Shown: positions 1 to 38,551 of the stretch, in pieces
Layout: each line of letters begins with the position of its first letter
Position numbering within the stretch: the first letter of the stretch is position 1
From: Argopecten irradians
Taxonomy: Eukaryota > Mollusca > Bivalvia > Pectinida > Pectinidae
Length of the DNA: 64,000 bases
Assembly (NCBI RefSeq): GCF_041381155.1
Contig: NC_091134.1
Coordinates: 29,393,540-29,457,539 of the forward strand
Direction of reading: 5' to 3'
The notes under the pieces: model-generated
Databases searched by the model: none
Told to the model about the DNA's origin: nothing
The model's input: the letters and a program-made list of their open reading frames with translations, nothing else
Program-made: the position numbers and the translations under genes

Positions 1-1110
1 TGTAATGTATTATTGTCTATCAGTAAACAATGACGTGTGTAATGTATTATTGTCTATCAGTAAACAATGACCTGTGTAATGTATTATTGTCTATCAGTAA
101 ACAATGTCCTGTGTAATGTATATTGTCTATCAGTAAACAATGTCCTGTGTAATGTATTATTGTCATCAGTAAACAATGTCCCGTGTGTAATTGGTGTAGT
201 AAATCCTGTGTGTATTATGTAAACAATGTCCTGTGTAATGTATTATTGTCTATCAGTAAACAATGACGTGTGTAATGTATTATTGTCTATCAGTAAACAA
301 TGTCCTGTGTAATGTATTATTGTCATTCAGTAAACAATGTCCTGTGTAATGTATTATTGTCATTCAGTAAACAATGTCCTGTGTAAGGTGTTATTGTGTA
401 TTAGTAAACAAATGTTCTGTATAAGGTGTTATTGTTTATTAGTAAACAATGTTCTGTATAAGGTGTTATTGTTTATTAGTAAACAATGACGTGTGTAATG
501 TATTATTGTCTATCAGTAAACAATGTCCTGTGTAATGTATTATTGTCTATCAGTAAACAATGTCCTGTGTAATGTTTTATTGTCTATCAGTAAACAATGT
601 CCTGTGTAATGTATTGTTTGTCTATCAGTAAACAATGTCCGTGTGTAATGTATTATTGTCTATCAGTGTTATTGTCTATTAGTAAACAATGTCCTGTGTA
701 ATGTATTATTGTCTATCAGTAAACAATGTCCTGTGTAATGTATTATTGTCTATCAGTAAACAATGTCCTGTGTAATGTATTATTGTCTATCAGTAAACAA
801 TGTCCTGTGTAATGTATTATTGTCTATCAGTAAACAATGTCCTGTGTAATGTATTATTGTCTATCAGTAAACAATGTCCTGTGTAATGTATTATTGTCAT
901 TCAGTAAACAATGTCCCGTGTAAGGTGTAATTGTGTATTAGTAAACAATGTTCTGTATAAGGTGTTATTGTTTATTAGTAAACAATGTTCTGTGTAATGT
1001 ATTATTGTCATTCAGTAAACAATGTCCTGTGTAATGTATTATTGTCTATCAGTAAACAATGTCCTGTATAATGTATTGGTGTTATTGTTATTGTTTATTA
1101 GTAAACAATG
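1..1110. repeat. 37-bp minisatellite, about 30 copies
   Basis: The unit contains 'gtattattgtctatcagt' and 'aaacaatgtcctgtg'. Several variants occur (clusters with 'aaggtgttattg'). It extends off the left edge. The last copy ends about 20 nt before the splice acceptor of the exon at 1129, so it forms the 3' end of that intron. Confidence 0.97.
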
Positions 1111-1128
1111 TTCTTTGTAAAATTTCAG

Positions 1129-26230
<25,102 letters not shown>

Positions 26231-26741
26231 TGACAGCTGTACGTAGGCTTAGTATTTTAGAAATGTCACCAAGGTATATGAGGTAGTCTTTGTGTATCTG
26301 ATGGAGCAACTCATTTGGCAGTTTGTGCCAATGACCAGATTCGATGTATATTGTACTGTATGCTGTACAAAACATATGCCCGACTCACAAGACTATGAGC
26401 GATAGAAAGTTTGTAATGTGAATACAGAGTCTGAACAATGGAAGAGTGCTGTAGTCTAGGTGGTGTGCTGATGAGGACCAGGCTAACATTGGTAGTCGTG
26501 TACATTTGACAAAATGTAATATACTTAGTTCAATAATATTTGTGATAAATATTCTTACACAAGTTACATATTGTCAGGACTTGCATTCATATTTTACTTT
26601 ACACAGATTATGTCTGTAGATCAACTATACAGAACATTTGTCTTTGTCTCATAACTCAGGGAAGTTTAGTGCTGTGAACAGGATTGCTGCAAGTTAAATC
26701 AAATTTCCTTCGATCATTGGCAAGAAACTGGAATGAATAAA
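26231..26741 (+). terminator. SMARCAD1 3' UTR with AATAAA at 26736
   Basis: Non-coding sequence follows the stop. The first AATAAA is at 26736-26741, about 505 nt downstream. The cleavage site is an inference; other AATAAA-like sites occur further on (around 27,848). Confidence 0.5.
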
Positions 26742-29700
26742 CGACGTGTTTTGATGGGAAATGAGTTATTCACAAAATGATGAAATAATTTTTTATAAGT
26801 CTGCTAAAAGTTATTGTATGTATGATCTGACACTCTGTTATGAGCAAACAAGAAGTGATGCTTTTCAAGGATAAGGCCTGATGATCTGATAGCCTACAAT
26901 ATTCAAGAAATAGGATAATGTGGGTTTTTTCATATCCTTGAATGACAGTTTTTACTATTGACTAGTTTTGAATGAAAAAGTTAGAGAAGATTTTCTTGAA
27001 GAAATACAAATGGCATTGACTTTCATTCAAATAGGCTGAAGCGTCCTAGATTAGATCTGATATACGGTATCATGTCTGTAGCCAGCTGGGGTGATGGGCT
27101 GCCCTACTTTTTAAATACATGTATATGAATATCTTAAAACTTCTCAAATAGTGACCTTCATTCAAGATCCCAGGGGTCTAATAAGCTAAAATCTTTAAGA
27201 TGACTCATGGTCAATAACTAAGAGGCCTATAGATCTGATATTGGGTCTGTAGCATGCTGGGATGAAGAGTACAAAGCTTGTGCAAATGAATGACCTTACC
27301 CAGATTTCAAAACCGAACTTAAGTCCAAAATTATTAACATATATTACACAACAAATGTGACTTAAGTTTTGACTTAAGTTGTCACTTTTGCTTCGGGAAA
27401 TCAAGGCCTTGACCTTCATCAAAGGTCACATTGGTCAAATATGTTATAATCTTTCAATGACTTCTTTCCAATAAACAAATAGCTTGGAACAATCTGATAA
27501 TATGTTTGTAGCATGTTGAATGGATCACTACCAAGTTTGGTTTCTTGAATGACCTTGACTTGGTGTATTTTGTAAGTCACAAAAAGATCAAAAACCAACA
27601 ATTTTAACTGAAAAGTGCTTAGTTTACAGTCAATGAAAATGTGGGGATTTTCAGATCATTTGGTCTTTTATATTTTATCCAAGGATTTTTTTCCACTAAG
27701 TCAGAAAACCGGTATGTCCCATGGGTGTCTTGTTATAATATTCTGCTGTTTTTTCTATAGGAAAACAAGATCAAATTTTTGTGAGAGATTTTACAATTAT
27801 CTATTCACTAGGACTGGTGCTATTTATGCATATATCATATTTCTGAATAATAAAACTAATTATTAAAAAACCTGCTGAAAATATTTTCTGCAGCAGGGGA
27901 CACATATTGCTGAAGCAATACTCAATATAGTGCGTCTGAAGTACACAGGTGACAGTTAATAGACCCACCAGTTTCTTCCTCTAGAAGTCAAGAGCAATAT
28001 GAAATAACTATCCAATGAACTATACATGCTTATGAAATATTTACTGGGAGTACCTATGAAAAGATAATCTATTATGTAAAGTATGTATTGTCGCCATTTT
28101 TGCTCAATTTTAGGCTGTATTTATTAGTAATAATTAAAGAGTAACTATCATTGTAGTTGAAATAATGTAAAAAGCTTGTATTTTTATATACGTTGTATCC
28201 TCTAATTTGTGTGTAGTTTCTTGCTCCAACTGTTTTTACATATTGTTTTCCTACTTCAGTATCTTTCTTTACTAAAGTTGTGACACATTTTTTTGAGATT
28301 TTACTCAAATTTTTCTCATTCATTGCTAAATTAAGATTTACATTTATTTATTAGCCCATCACCATTCTATGGTGGGACCAACATCACTTTGTGATCTCTG
28401 TTTTTAAATTAAATCTGTCTTACAACATTAACTTATTTCTCCATGACATATTAAGTGTTTTTGCTCAATTATTTAGTAGTTTCTCTTTGCCTTTTATTCT
28501 ATTAGGAAAGATGTTTTCTTCAGGAAAGGAATTTCTCTTAACTTTCAATTTTATGGTGTAATCCATGTTCTCTTAAAAAAATATTGAAAAAAGATTTTGT
28601 TTTAGTACCATGCATACACTTGTTACTAATTTTATTTTCATGCGTTGATAAAGCAAAACAGAGTTGGTAAATGTTTGAGCCAGAGGGATTTGGGTCAAAT
28701 ATAGAATTTTAAGTTTTTGTGGCGATACACATGTAATCTATACTCCTGCTTTTCTGGGTGTTGTGACTGAGCCAGGTGAGTAGTCTTCTGGGCCAATTGC
28801 TGTTGTCATGTTCTTTAAATTATCAACTATTTCCAATGATTTATTTCCATAAATTTGCATTTGTGTACATTTGGATTACAGAAATGTTATGTAGTAATTT
28901 GTGATGTAATTCAATGTAGCATTGGAAAATTTGGAAGTTATGTTGCTATTGTAGAGTTGGTATGGAACTTGTGTTGCTAGACAAAAGTATGTACAAGAGT
29001 TTTGTTCTTATAGGAATTTTGTATGAGACTTGTGTTTATTTGGGAAACTGTATGAGAATTGTGTTTATTTGAGAAAACTGATATGTAAGTATGAAAGCTG
29101 TTATATTCTTAGAGACTGTAAATGATAGGTGCATGTACTGTATGTTGCTATGAGGAACCAGAAGTATTTTGAGAAGAGCAATATTGAGAGAAGAGAGGAA
29201 TACAATAGCGATTTCTAGATTAATTGTCTGTTGATAGGTGATCGACATTTGTCAATAAATCGTTTGATGTAAACTGTGTTACTTTTTCTTACTTTCATTT
29301 AACCTTCTTTTAGAGGAAAACAATATTTTTGACATTTAAGATTTCCTGTAAATGGCCTTCTACCGTAAACCTGTTTGTACAATCAAATCAAATATCACAA
29401 AAATCGAACATGCAACACCAAATTCATACTTAGAAGAAACATTCAAAGGCTGATGACAAATTCCTTAACTTTATTATGCGTCATTTCTTCTCTCCTCACC
29501 TAATCACAAAATAAACATCCAGTTTTTAAAATCTGGAAAATGTACATTGGAAGCAAATTTCTGAAATTAAACCAAAACAAATATCTAGCTAAGATAAGTA
29601 TTCGTCACATCTTATAAAAAAAATAATCACAACTGATAGGATTTGTATAATATAATGACATTAAATATTGTGCAATCTGTCGCGCAATAAACGCTAGTTT

Positions 29701-29751
29701 ATAAAATTACCCAGTATTGATTTTTGGTGAAAAAGAGTGTTTAAGATAGTT
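26742..29751. other. Intergenic DNA between SMARCAD1 and SULT-A (convergent 3' ends)
   Basis: 27,000-27,690 is an interspersed 'gaccttcattcaag' repeat. A related fragment of the 'ccatcaccattctatggtgg' family is at 28,355. The rest is AT-rich with no convincing exon. Confidence 0.55.
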
Positions 29752-29867
29752 TTACTCAAATTCTGTTTTAATTTTTAGATCCATAAGTTTTACACTTTCA
29801 TTGTAGAAATGATCAAACTCTTCGCTTTGAGCAACAGTGAACATATTTTTCCATTCTCCAACCTGAC
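29752..29867 (-). CDS. SULT-A terminal coding exon
   Basis: 116 nt after ttttcag. It encodes QVGEWKNMFTVAQSEEFDHF ... KTEFE and TAA. It contains the dimerisation and RKGxxGxW motifs. Confidence 0.92.
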
Positions 29868-32800
29868 CTGAAAATTGAAAACTAAAATATAGGTCGCCAT
29901 TTACATCATTTTTCACTGTTTGAAACAAACTGTTTGATTTGAGCAAATGAAGTCGTTATATGTTGAATCAATGCGTTTGAATAATGAACTAATTTGCACG
30001 AGAAGATGATTACGGAAAAAGCGGACCACAATGAGAGGAAAAAAAAGATCAATTGACATAACAAAACATAAATTCTAAATTTTTAGCTCACCTGCCCGAA
30101 AGGGCAAGTGAGGCCATGGTGCGGTGTCCGTCCGTCAGGCGTCAACTTTTCCATTTCAACAACTTCTCAAAATAAATAACCCTGTACTTCATTCAAGGTC
30201 ACTGGGGCCAAATAAGCTAAATGTTTTTGAACGACTTTTGAATGACCAATAGACCTGATATTGGGCCTGTAATATGCCGCGATGAAGGGCTACAAAGTTT
30301 GTTCAAATAAATGACCTTGACCTTCATTCAAAGTTACAGGGTCCAATAGGTTTTAAAATCTTGTTAAAAACGACATCTTGTTAATAACCAGAGGCCTAGA
30401 GACCTGATATTGAACCTATAACGTGCTGGGATGAAGAGCTACCAAGTTTGTTTAAATGAATGATCTTGACCTCACAGGGCACAGGGTCAAATAGGCTACA
30501 TACATGGGTCATACATAGAAATTGTTATTGACTCTTTTATGTCTTAGGTATACAACGTGATACTAGATAGCAGTTGAGCGATTTTGCCCAGTGGGCCCTT
30601 GTTCTCAAACCTGTTTCCAGGGTATACATGAGTGAAGTTCCTAAACCATTTCTCAATATTTCGCGGATCAAATTTTCGCAATCATAACAATGTCCAATTA
30701 TCATTCCCGCGAAAATAAGCGGTGAAATACAGTGAACATACAAATAAGTTATATCACCCGTTTATAAGATGACGTCTTGCTCGAGTATAGGTATATCTGC
30801 ATTTGAAATGAACTGTTTGTAACCATAGCTGTGCAATAATATTCGGATGGGTGTGCTTAATTTCTTAAAAATGTGGTTAATAGATGTAATAAGCAATTAC
30901 CATAAAATATTGTTATAACCCTTTTGACAAATATCTGCACTTTGTGATGGCAGCAGAAGGCTGTCAAACTTATGTTAACTGATACAGTGACCCCTACTAT
31001 ATGATCTGTGTTATCTGTGTTATCATGCACATTATACTGTATGTATGTTGTAAAAGAACGGGCGTCTAAGCTATTGTAGCAAATTTCGTATACAAACAAG
31101 CTACTGTAGTATTAAGTTTGATTTGTTTTCTCGTCTGGATCACAAATACCATTGATTCGAAATAATATTTATATCACATTAACCATTACATTCATAAAAC
31201 ATTAATACGAAGTTTTTTACACGTTTTATCGTAAATGTGGAATTATCCTTGCAAAAAAACCCAATTGAAATGTTTAGTTTAACCCATTTTTAACAAATAC
31301 GAAAATATTCATTCAAACAAAGGATATACCTTTCCTGTATATTGGGAGTCGTCCATCCTCGGATATGTGTTTCCATCTATCACTCGCTGGACTCGTCTTG
31401 TTGTGGCTCTCCTTTAATTTGTCGAAGTGAATATTTTCTGAGATTGATCGCAAGAACTTCTCATCATGATCAACTTCCAAGAACTTGGCTAATTTGACCA
31501 CATTTGCGTAGGTATTCTGTGATACATGAAATATTTTTATTATTACTGATTATATGATTAGATAGCCGTCATTGAACTTAACGAAAACCCTACAGTGAAA
31601 TAACAAACTTTTGAGGGAGTTTTTATGCCGTTATGTCAGCAAATACTATGCGACGTTGCTGAGTCAGTATCCATTTATTGTGTCGCCTGCAGCGCAAAGG
31701 CGACAGGTATCAATATGTAGGCGTCCGGGAAATGGTTTCTGTGTGATAATTTTAGTATTTATTTTCCGATTTCAACCAAATTTGGTATATTGCTATATAT
31801 TAATGTGATCTCGTATGAGTTTCATAATGGTCGAAATTCGTCAATATTTGCAAGAGTTACGGGACTTAAAAATTGTGAAAACAGATAAATCCAAGGTTCC
31901 CGCTCTATACTCAAATTTTTCTTGTCTTATTTCAACCTAATATGGTAAATTGTTTTATATCAATGAGATCTTAGATAGGTACGATGCTGGTCAAATTCCG
32001 TTAATATTTGCAAGAGTTACGTGACTTAAAAATCGTCAAAACAGAAAAATTTATGGTTTCCGCTCGATAACTGAAGTATTTATCGTCCAATTTCAACCAA
32101 ATTTGGTATATTGCTTTATATTAATATGATCTCGGATTGGTTTGATACTGGTTAAAATGCGATGATATTTACAAGAGGTATGGGACTTGATAACTTCACC
32201 TAATTATTAACAATAGTTTCAACTGTAAACAACTATTAATTGTGATGCTGTGCAGGCAGCACATCCACACCCGTGGAATTCCTGTTGAATTTATCAGAAA
32301 GTGCTTGCATCATTTAATATACCAGAACTAAAAAATGTCTTTCACACGGATAGTAGTTTGAAAAATGAAAAAGAAGTGAAATCCATTTAGGATTAAATAT
32401 TAGATCTACAGAAGTATAGCCGATATGCATTAACAGCTACTAATTGTGTTCGGATAATATTATTACCATACTTATGGACTTGAAATGTTCATTTGGGTGC
32501 AAGACATGGTAAAATTTGCCAGGTTGGTGTTGAATGGTATGACTGTTCGACCACACCCTAGCTGCATCATTACCAACATATCTGCCGTGTCTTCTATCTT
32601 CTTAATTACCAACCAACAAAAACATCATATATATTCACCTGTTTAAAGTCGTGGTATGAGAGACTCAGTAAGTTCTGAGATTTCCAGTCCTCCAAATCTT
32701 TCATCCAGGCGAACCATGTTCCACCTCCAACGAAGCCTGGTTTTTATGGAGAAAAGCCTCTAAATATGCAGTGTAAATGGGCGACTACGCTTATATCAAC

Positions 32801-35800
32801 TAAGATAGAACCTACTGATGGCTACGTTGGGATATGAACACACAAGAGACAGGGACATGAGGGTGTTAGAACTGGACCTTGCATATCGTGTTTTGGCAAA
32901 TGGTTAGAATTTTAACTATTTATTATCAGAATTATCATTATGTTACAGTGTATCAAACTGACATATTTAATATCCTGAAGAACTAAGAAGTCGATGCCGT
33001 TCTAATCGATCTGCTGAAGGGGCACAGAAGAAAATTACGCTGAAATAACATTAAGTAGTTTGATTTAAAATCAATAGAAGAAACTTAATGCATCTTTGAT
33101 TTCAGCAATTGTATGCGTCTTACCAGAAGCAACTGTGGCCTAGTGAGTAAGGCTTTCCTATGGGTCTCTATCATTGGTTTGAGGCCTAGTGAGTAAGGCT
33201 TTCCTAGTGAGTAAGGCTTTCCTTTGGGTCTCTATCATTGGTTTGAGGCCTAGTGAGTAAGGCTTTCCTTTGGGTCTCTATCATTGGTTTGAGGCCTAGT
33301 GAGTAAGGCTTTCCTTTGGGTCTCTATCATTGGTTTGAGGGTTGTTTGAACCTTTGGGTGTTTGAAACCTACGATATAAGCCTGGTTTGTCCTTTGATTA
33401 TGGTGGCTTTCATAGCGGGAAATCAAACAAATCCCATAACACACTTTCTCATATCAAAACGGTGTTTTTTCGAACTAAAGTATGTCAAACTACACGTTTA
33501 TCCAGCCATCGTTAAATATTGTTTACATGTATCATATCACTGGAGAAAAGGGGTTAATTTATAGTTGAATATTTAGAGGTTATTATATGACAATTTTGAT
33601 ATCGTACCCTAAATCAGCCCAAGACCGCCATATCAGCCCAAGGGCCGCATGGGCAAAACGTTCATGATCAAAGACAAAAGTGTGATGATTAGAGGTTTTT
33701 ATATGACAATTTTGATATCGTACCCTTTATCAGCCCGAGATCGCCATATCAGCCCAAGGGCCGCAGGCCCGATGGCTAATATCAGGTCAGGGGCTGATAT
33801 GGCTGATATAGCGGTCTCGGGCTGATAAAGGGTGCGATATCAAAATTGCCATATAATAACCTCTAAATATCGTCCATCAAATCTTACTTTCCTCTGAGTT
33901 GAATCTCTTTAAAAAGCCTTCAAACGTTCCTTGATAACCGATATCTCCCATGTTCTTCAACATATGATACAAAGATACCACGATGTCCTTCGGATTACGT
34001 GTAATGGTGATAACCTTCCCTTTCCCGTTTTTCATCTGTTCGGGGAGGAAGCGGCAACGTAGATGGGATCCGAAAGTCCTAGGTGATGGCATTTCTTCAA
34101 TTAAGTTGAAGTCTTGTAGTTCCATCATGGTAGGAGTACCATGATAGTCCAGGGTTCCTGATCGTAACATCATTACAGTGTTGTAGAGCCAGTGGGTACC
34201 TGTAATTATATAAATTAATCCAGACGCCAATTCTCTCATTTCTCGATCTATAATGCACTCTTTGTAATAAATCATTTTCCCAAATAATACATAAAAAGTT
34301 CAGGAGTGCTAAGTAATTGTCCTCATGTTCACTGATACAAGGACCGTACAAGGATTTGCCTCATGTTTATTGATACAAGGAACGGACAAGGATTGCCCCC
34401 ATGTTCACTGATACAAGGAACGGACAAGAATTGTCCTCATGTTTACTGATACAAGGAACACACAAGGATTGCCCTCATGTTCACTGATACCAGGAACGGA
34501 CAAGGTTTGTCCTCATGTTCACTGATACAAGGACCGTACAAGGATTGCCCTCATGTTCACTGATACAAGGAACGGACAAGGATTGTCCTGATGTTCTCTG
34601 ATACCAGGAACGGACAAGGATTGTCCTCATGTTCACTGATACAAGGAACGGACAAGGATTTTCCTCATGTTCACTGATACCAGGAACGGACAAGGATTGC
34701 CCTCGTGTTCACTGATACAAGGAACAGACAAGGGTTGTCCTCATGTTCACTGATACAAGAAACGGACAAGGATTGCCCTCGAGTTCACTGATACAAGGAA
34801 CAGACAAGGGTTGTCCTCATGTTCACTGATACAAGGAACGGACAAGGAAAGTTCTCGTGTTCGCTGATACAAGGAACAGACAAGGGTTGTCCTCATGTTC
34901 ACTGATACAAGGAACGGACAAGGATTGTCCTCATGTTCACTGATACAAGGAACAGACAAGGATTGTCCTCATGTTCACTGATACAAGGAACCGACAAGGA
35001 TTGTCCTCATGTTCACTGATACAAGGAACAGACAAGGATTGTCCTCATGTTCACTGATACAAGGAACAGACAAGGATTGTCCTCATGTTCACTGATACAA
35101 GGAACAGACAAGGATTGTCCTCATGTTTACTGATACAAGGAACACACAAGGATTGCCCTCATGTTCACTGATACCAGGAACGGACAAGGTTTGTCCTCAT
35201 GTTCACTGATACAAGGACCGTACAAGGATTGTCCTCATGTTCACTGATACAAGGAACGGACAAGGATTGTCCTGATGTTCTCTGATACCAGGAACGGACA
35301 AGGATTGCCCCCATGTTCACTGATACAAGGAACGGACAAGAATTGTCCTCATGTTTACTGATACAAGGAACACACAAGGACTGCCCTCATGTTCACTGAT
35401 ACCAGGAACGGACAAGGTTTGTCCTCATGTTCACTGATACAAGGACCGTACAAGGATTGTCCTCATGTTCACTGATACAAGGAACGGACAAGGATTGTCC
35501 TGATGTTCCCTGATACCAGGAACGGACAAGGATTGTCCTCATGTTCGCTGATACAAGGAACGGACAAGGATTTTCCTCATGTTCACTGATACCAGGAACG
35601 GACAAGGATTGCCCTCGTGTTCACTGATACAAGGAACAGACAAGGGTTGTCTTCATGTTCACTGATACAAGAAACGGACAAGGATTGCCCTCGAGTTCAC
35701 TGATACAAGGAACAGACAAGGGTTGTCCTCATGTTCACTGATACAAGGAACGGACAAGGAAAGTTCTCGTGTTCGCTGATACAAGGAACAGACAAGGGTT

Positions 35801-37400
35801 GTCCTCATGTTCACTGATACAAGGAACGGACAAGGATTGTCCTCATGTTCACTGATACAAGGAACAGACAAGGATTGTCCTCATGTTCACTGATACAAGG
35901 AACGGACAAGGATTGTCCTCATGTTCACTGATACAAGGAACAGACAAGGATTGTCCTCATGTTCACTGATACAAGGAACGGACAAGGATTGCCCTCATGT
36001 TCACTGATACAAGGAACGGACAAGGATTGTCCTCATGTTCACTGATACAAGGAACGGACAAGGATTGTCCTCATGTTCACTGATACAAGGAACGGACAAG
36101 GATTGTCCTCATGTTCACTGATACAAGGAACGGACAAGGATTGTCCTCATGTTCACTGATACAAGGAACAGACAAGGATTGTCCTCATGTTCACTGATAC
36201 AAGGAACCGACAAGGATTGTCCTCATGTTCACTGATACAAGGAACGGACAAGGATTGTCCTCATGTTCACTGATACAAGGAACAGACAAGGATTGTCCTC
36301 ATGTTTCACTGATACAAGGAAACGACAAGGATTGTCCTCATTTCACTGATACAAGGAACAGACAAGGATTCCTCATGTTCACTGATACAAGGAACAGACA
36401 AGGATTGTCCTCATGTTCACTGATACAAGTACCGTACAAGGATTGTCCTCATGTTCACTGATACAAGGAACTCACAAGGATTGCCCCCATGTTCACTGAT
36501 ACAAGGAACGGACAAGGTTTGTCCTCATGTTCACTGATACAAGGAACTGACAAGGATTGTCCTCATGTTCACTGATACAAGGAACAGACAAGAATTGTCC
36601 TCATGTTCACTGATACAAGGAACCGACAAGGATCGTCCTCATGTTCACTGATACAAGGAACGGACAAGGATTGCCCTCATGTTCACTGATACAAGGAACG
36701 GATAAGGATTGTCCTCATGTTCACTGATACAAGGAACTCACAAGGATTGTCCTCAAGTTCACTGATACAAGAAACGGACAAGGAAAGTTCTCGTGTCCAC
36801 TGATACAAGAAACAGACAAGGATTGTTCTCGTGTTCACTGGAATGGCATGAGCAACCACAGATACTTAACTTAGATCTGCTGATTGGGCTTTCTTCTCGA
36901 ATGCCATGACAGAGTTAATAATTTTACCCCAGGACTCCTTAACTCCCGATATTTCTAATGTTAAATTAAGGGTTGTAAGGATATTTCCTTGCCAGAAATA
37001 ATTTTAAATAAAAGTTGTTTTCTTCTATTAAACCCGAGGTTTCGATATTTTGATGTTTTCTCTCTTTCTTACTAGTGTATGGTTACCACTTAAATGTCTA
37101 CCCTAAACAGATTAAGACCAAAGTATATCTCTTCATTATCACATCCCTCCTCACATGTCCTACTCGTGCATTTACACGAAACTAAAACAAAATACGATAT
37201 GTTTGGCGACATTATAAAAAATAATTACCTGACTTTGGAAACACACAAACGAGAACATCCTCCTCCTTGACATCAAGCTGAGCAATTTTATCAAGTTGAC
37301 TTCCAACATTTCCAATAACTTCTACATTAAATGGGTATCCTTGGTACCGTTTATAGCAATATTTGTTATCTTGCTCATCCACAATAGTAACCAACTCCAT
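29752..37400 (-). CDS. Cytosolic sulfotransferase (SULT family), copy A, complete
   Basis: Complement of exons 37229-37400, 33888-34199, 32639-32736, 31330-31516, 29752-29867: 885 nt, 294 residues, the usual SULT length. Seen: FPKSGTHW (residues 54-61, 5'-phosphosulfate loop of the PAPS site), SHL with His103 in the position of the catalytic base, ITRNPKDIVVSLYHM (from Arg125; 3'-phosphate contacts Arg125 and Ser133), RKGQVGEW near the C-terminus, and KNMFTVAQSE fitting the KxxxTVxxxE dimer motif. Family knowledge: transfers sulfate from PAPS to small hydroxyl or amine substrates in the cytosol; the substrate cannot be told. A splice acceptor 8 nt before the ATG implies an upstream non-coding exon, not located. 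Opposes SULT-B head to head. Confidence 0.93.
29868..31329. repeat. SULT-A intron 4 with interspersed repeats
   Basis: 30,087-30,610 starts 'tagctcacctgcccgaaagg' and continues into 'gaccttgaccttcattcaa' repeats ending 'cagtgggcccttgttctc'. 30,640-30,720 has an 'attttcgcgaa'-type element that recurs at 57,590-57,745. No additional exon. Confidence 0.55.
31330..31516 (-). CDS. SULT-A fourth coding exon
   Basis: 187 nt from AATACC after cacag to AGGAAAG|gtatat. It encodes VVKLAKFLEVDHDEKFLRSI ... LPIYRK; the following Gly is split. Confidence 0.92.
31517..32638. repeat. SULT-A intron 3 with 'tgtcgcctgcagcgcaaagg' interspersed repeat
   Basis: About 31,665-32,200 has three rounds of 'gatttcaaccaaatttggta' and 'atatttgcaagagttac'. 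The same family occurs at 43,571-43,890. Confidence 0.6.
32639..32736 (-). CDS. SULT-A third coding exon
   Basis: 98 nt. It encodes FVGGGTWFAWMKDLEDWKSQ and NLLSLSYHDFKQ, the 'GSWFxHxxxW...LxYEDxK' region. Acceptor aaccag, donor gtgaat. Confidence 0.88.
32737..33887. repeat. SULT-A intron 2: 46-bp array and a palindromic MITE
   Basis: 33,121-33,345 holds about five copies of a 46-bp unit ('gcctagtgagtaaggctttc' plus 'tctatcattggtttg'). 33,568-33,871 has inverted ends ('atatttagaggttattatat' / 'ataataacctctaaatat') with 'atcagcccgagaccgc' subrepeats, a MITE ending 17 nt from exon 2. Confidence 0.7.
33888..34199 (-). CDS. SULT-A second coding exon (PAPS-binding core)
   Basis: 312 nt between attacag and gtaaga. 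The first 80 residues (GTHWLYN... to SLYHM) are identical to SULT-B, although the remaining exons differ greatly. Confidence 0.92.
34315..36840. repeat. 38-bp minisatellite in SULT-A intron 1, about 66 copies
   Basis: The unit contains 'ttcactgatacaaggaacgg' and 'acaaggattgtcctcatg'. A block of about 24 units recurs 912 bp apart (around 34,441-34,970 and 35,353-35,882), recognisable by shared variants such as 'gataccaggaacgg' and 'ggaaagttctcgtg'. Short indel-rich patch at 36,300-36,370. Confidence 0.97.
36841..37228. other. SULT-A intron 1, unique part
   Basis: No array or exon recognised between the 38-bp array and the first coding exon. Confidence 0.6.
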
Positions 37401-37408
37401 ATCGACAG
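37229..37408 (-). CDS. SULT-A first coding exon
   Basis: Acceptor tttttcag, 8 nt of 5' UTR, ATG at 37400-37398, then 57 codons ending CCAAAGTCAG|gtaatt. It encodes MELVTIVDEQDNKYCYKRY... to VFPKS; the Gly of PKSG is split by the intron. Confidence 0.9.
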
Positions 37409-37847
37409 CTGAAAAATAACAGTACCAAGTCAATTCTGTATATAAAATACAACTTACTACCATGTAGTACTGTACGTACGTGCACTATCTATTGTTGAGT
37501 GGCGACATGGAAGTGTAGTGTGAACTAGGACCAGTATATTTTACCAGGTTGATTATCTTATCTTTATATAATATATTCAGCATATCTAGCGCATGTTCCT
37601 ATGGGTCGTTGATGTGCATTTTTCATTTCTTATTTTATTGTAAGATGATAATACAAAAGGTTTTGGGCAACAGACAATGTCCTTTAAGGGGAAGGAGATA
37701 ATATGATAAATAATTGTTGATTAACTCATATCAATTTAATCAACAGACAAACTTTGCTAAATATTTCCCATTTTGCGTTTTTACGAAAAATAAAAAGATA
37801 AAGTTAAAGATGCTCCACCGCTCACAAATAACATTTTTTCTTCAGTT

Positions 37848-38551
37848 ACAAAAGTTACTTACCATTGAAAAGTTTTAGCTTAATTATAATTCTATTCCAA
37901 GGCAAAAACATCAAAAATAATTAATTGCACCCCAAAAAAATTCCGTGGCACTATGTCCTAGATGGAATGAATTATTGATTGCGCATGCACCAAAACTAAA
38001 TAAATTATTTCTTAATATTTTTTGTGTTATACACGATTAAACACCAATTATTGTTCAATTGATGAGTATTGTTTATGCTCTGTTGGCGGTGGAGCACTTT
38101 TAAACCAGGACACGATTTTTTTGTAAATATTAAAACATATTGGGGCTTTAATTAGAAATATATTGCTTAGTTTTCTGTTGATGTTCAAGGAGTCAAACAT
38201 TTAATGATTTTTTATGGTTTCGTCCACACCAATTTTGGAATACGGAAGATGCAATTGAAAGCAGGAGACTTTAAAGTTGCTCTACCGCCGTCAGAGTATA
38301 AACGATACTCATCAATTGAACAATAATTGGTGTTTAATCGTGTATAATTATGTCTAATCGTCACAAAAAATAATAAGAAATAATTAATTTAGTTTTGGTG
38401 CATGCGCAATCAATAATTCATTCCATCTAGGACATAGTGCCACAGAATTTTTTCGGGATGCAATTAATTATTTTTAATGTTTTTTGCCTTGGAATAAAAT
38501 TATAATTAAACTTTTCAATGGTGGTAATGGTGTAAAGTAAGTAACTTTTAT
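37848..38551. mobile_element. Long inverted repeat (MITE-like), arms of about 240 bp
   Basis: The left arm from 37,861 ('accattgaaaagttttagc') and right arm to 38,522 ('aacttttcaatggt') are inverted copies that include 'gattgcgcatgcaccaaaa' and 'aacaccaattattgttcaa'. About 180 bp lie between the arms. Homology continues outward ('aaaagttactta') with a 15-nt gap on the right. Split relatives of the arm lie at 1299-1415 and 2750-2845. Confidence 0.75.
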
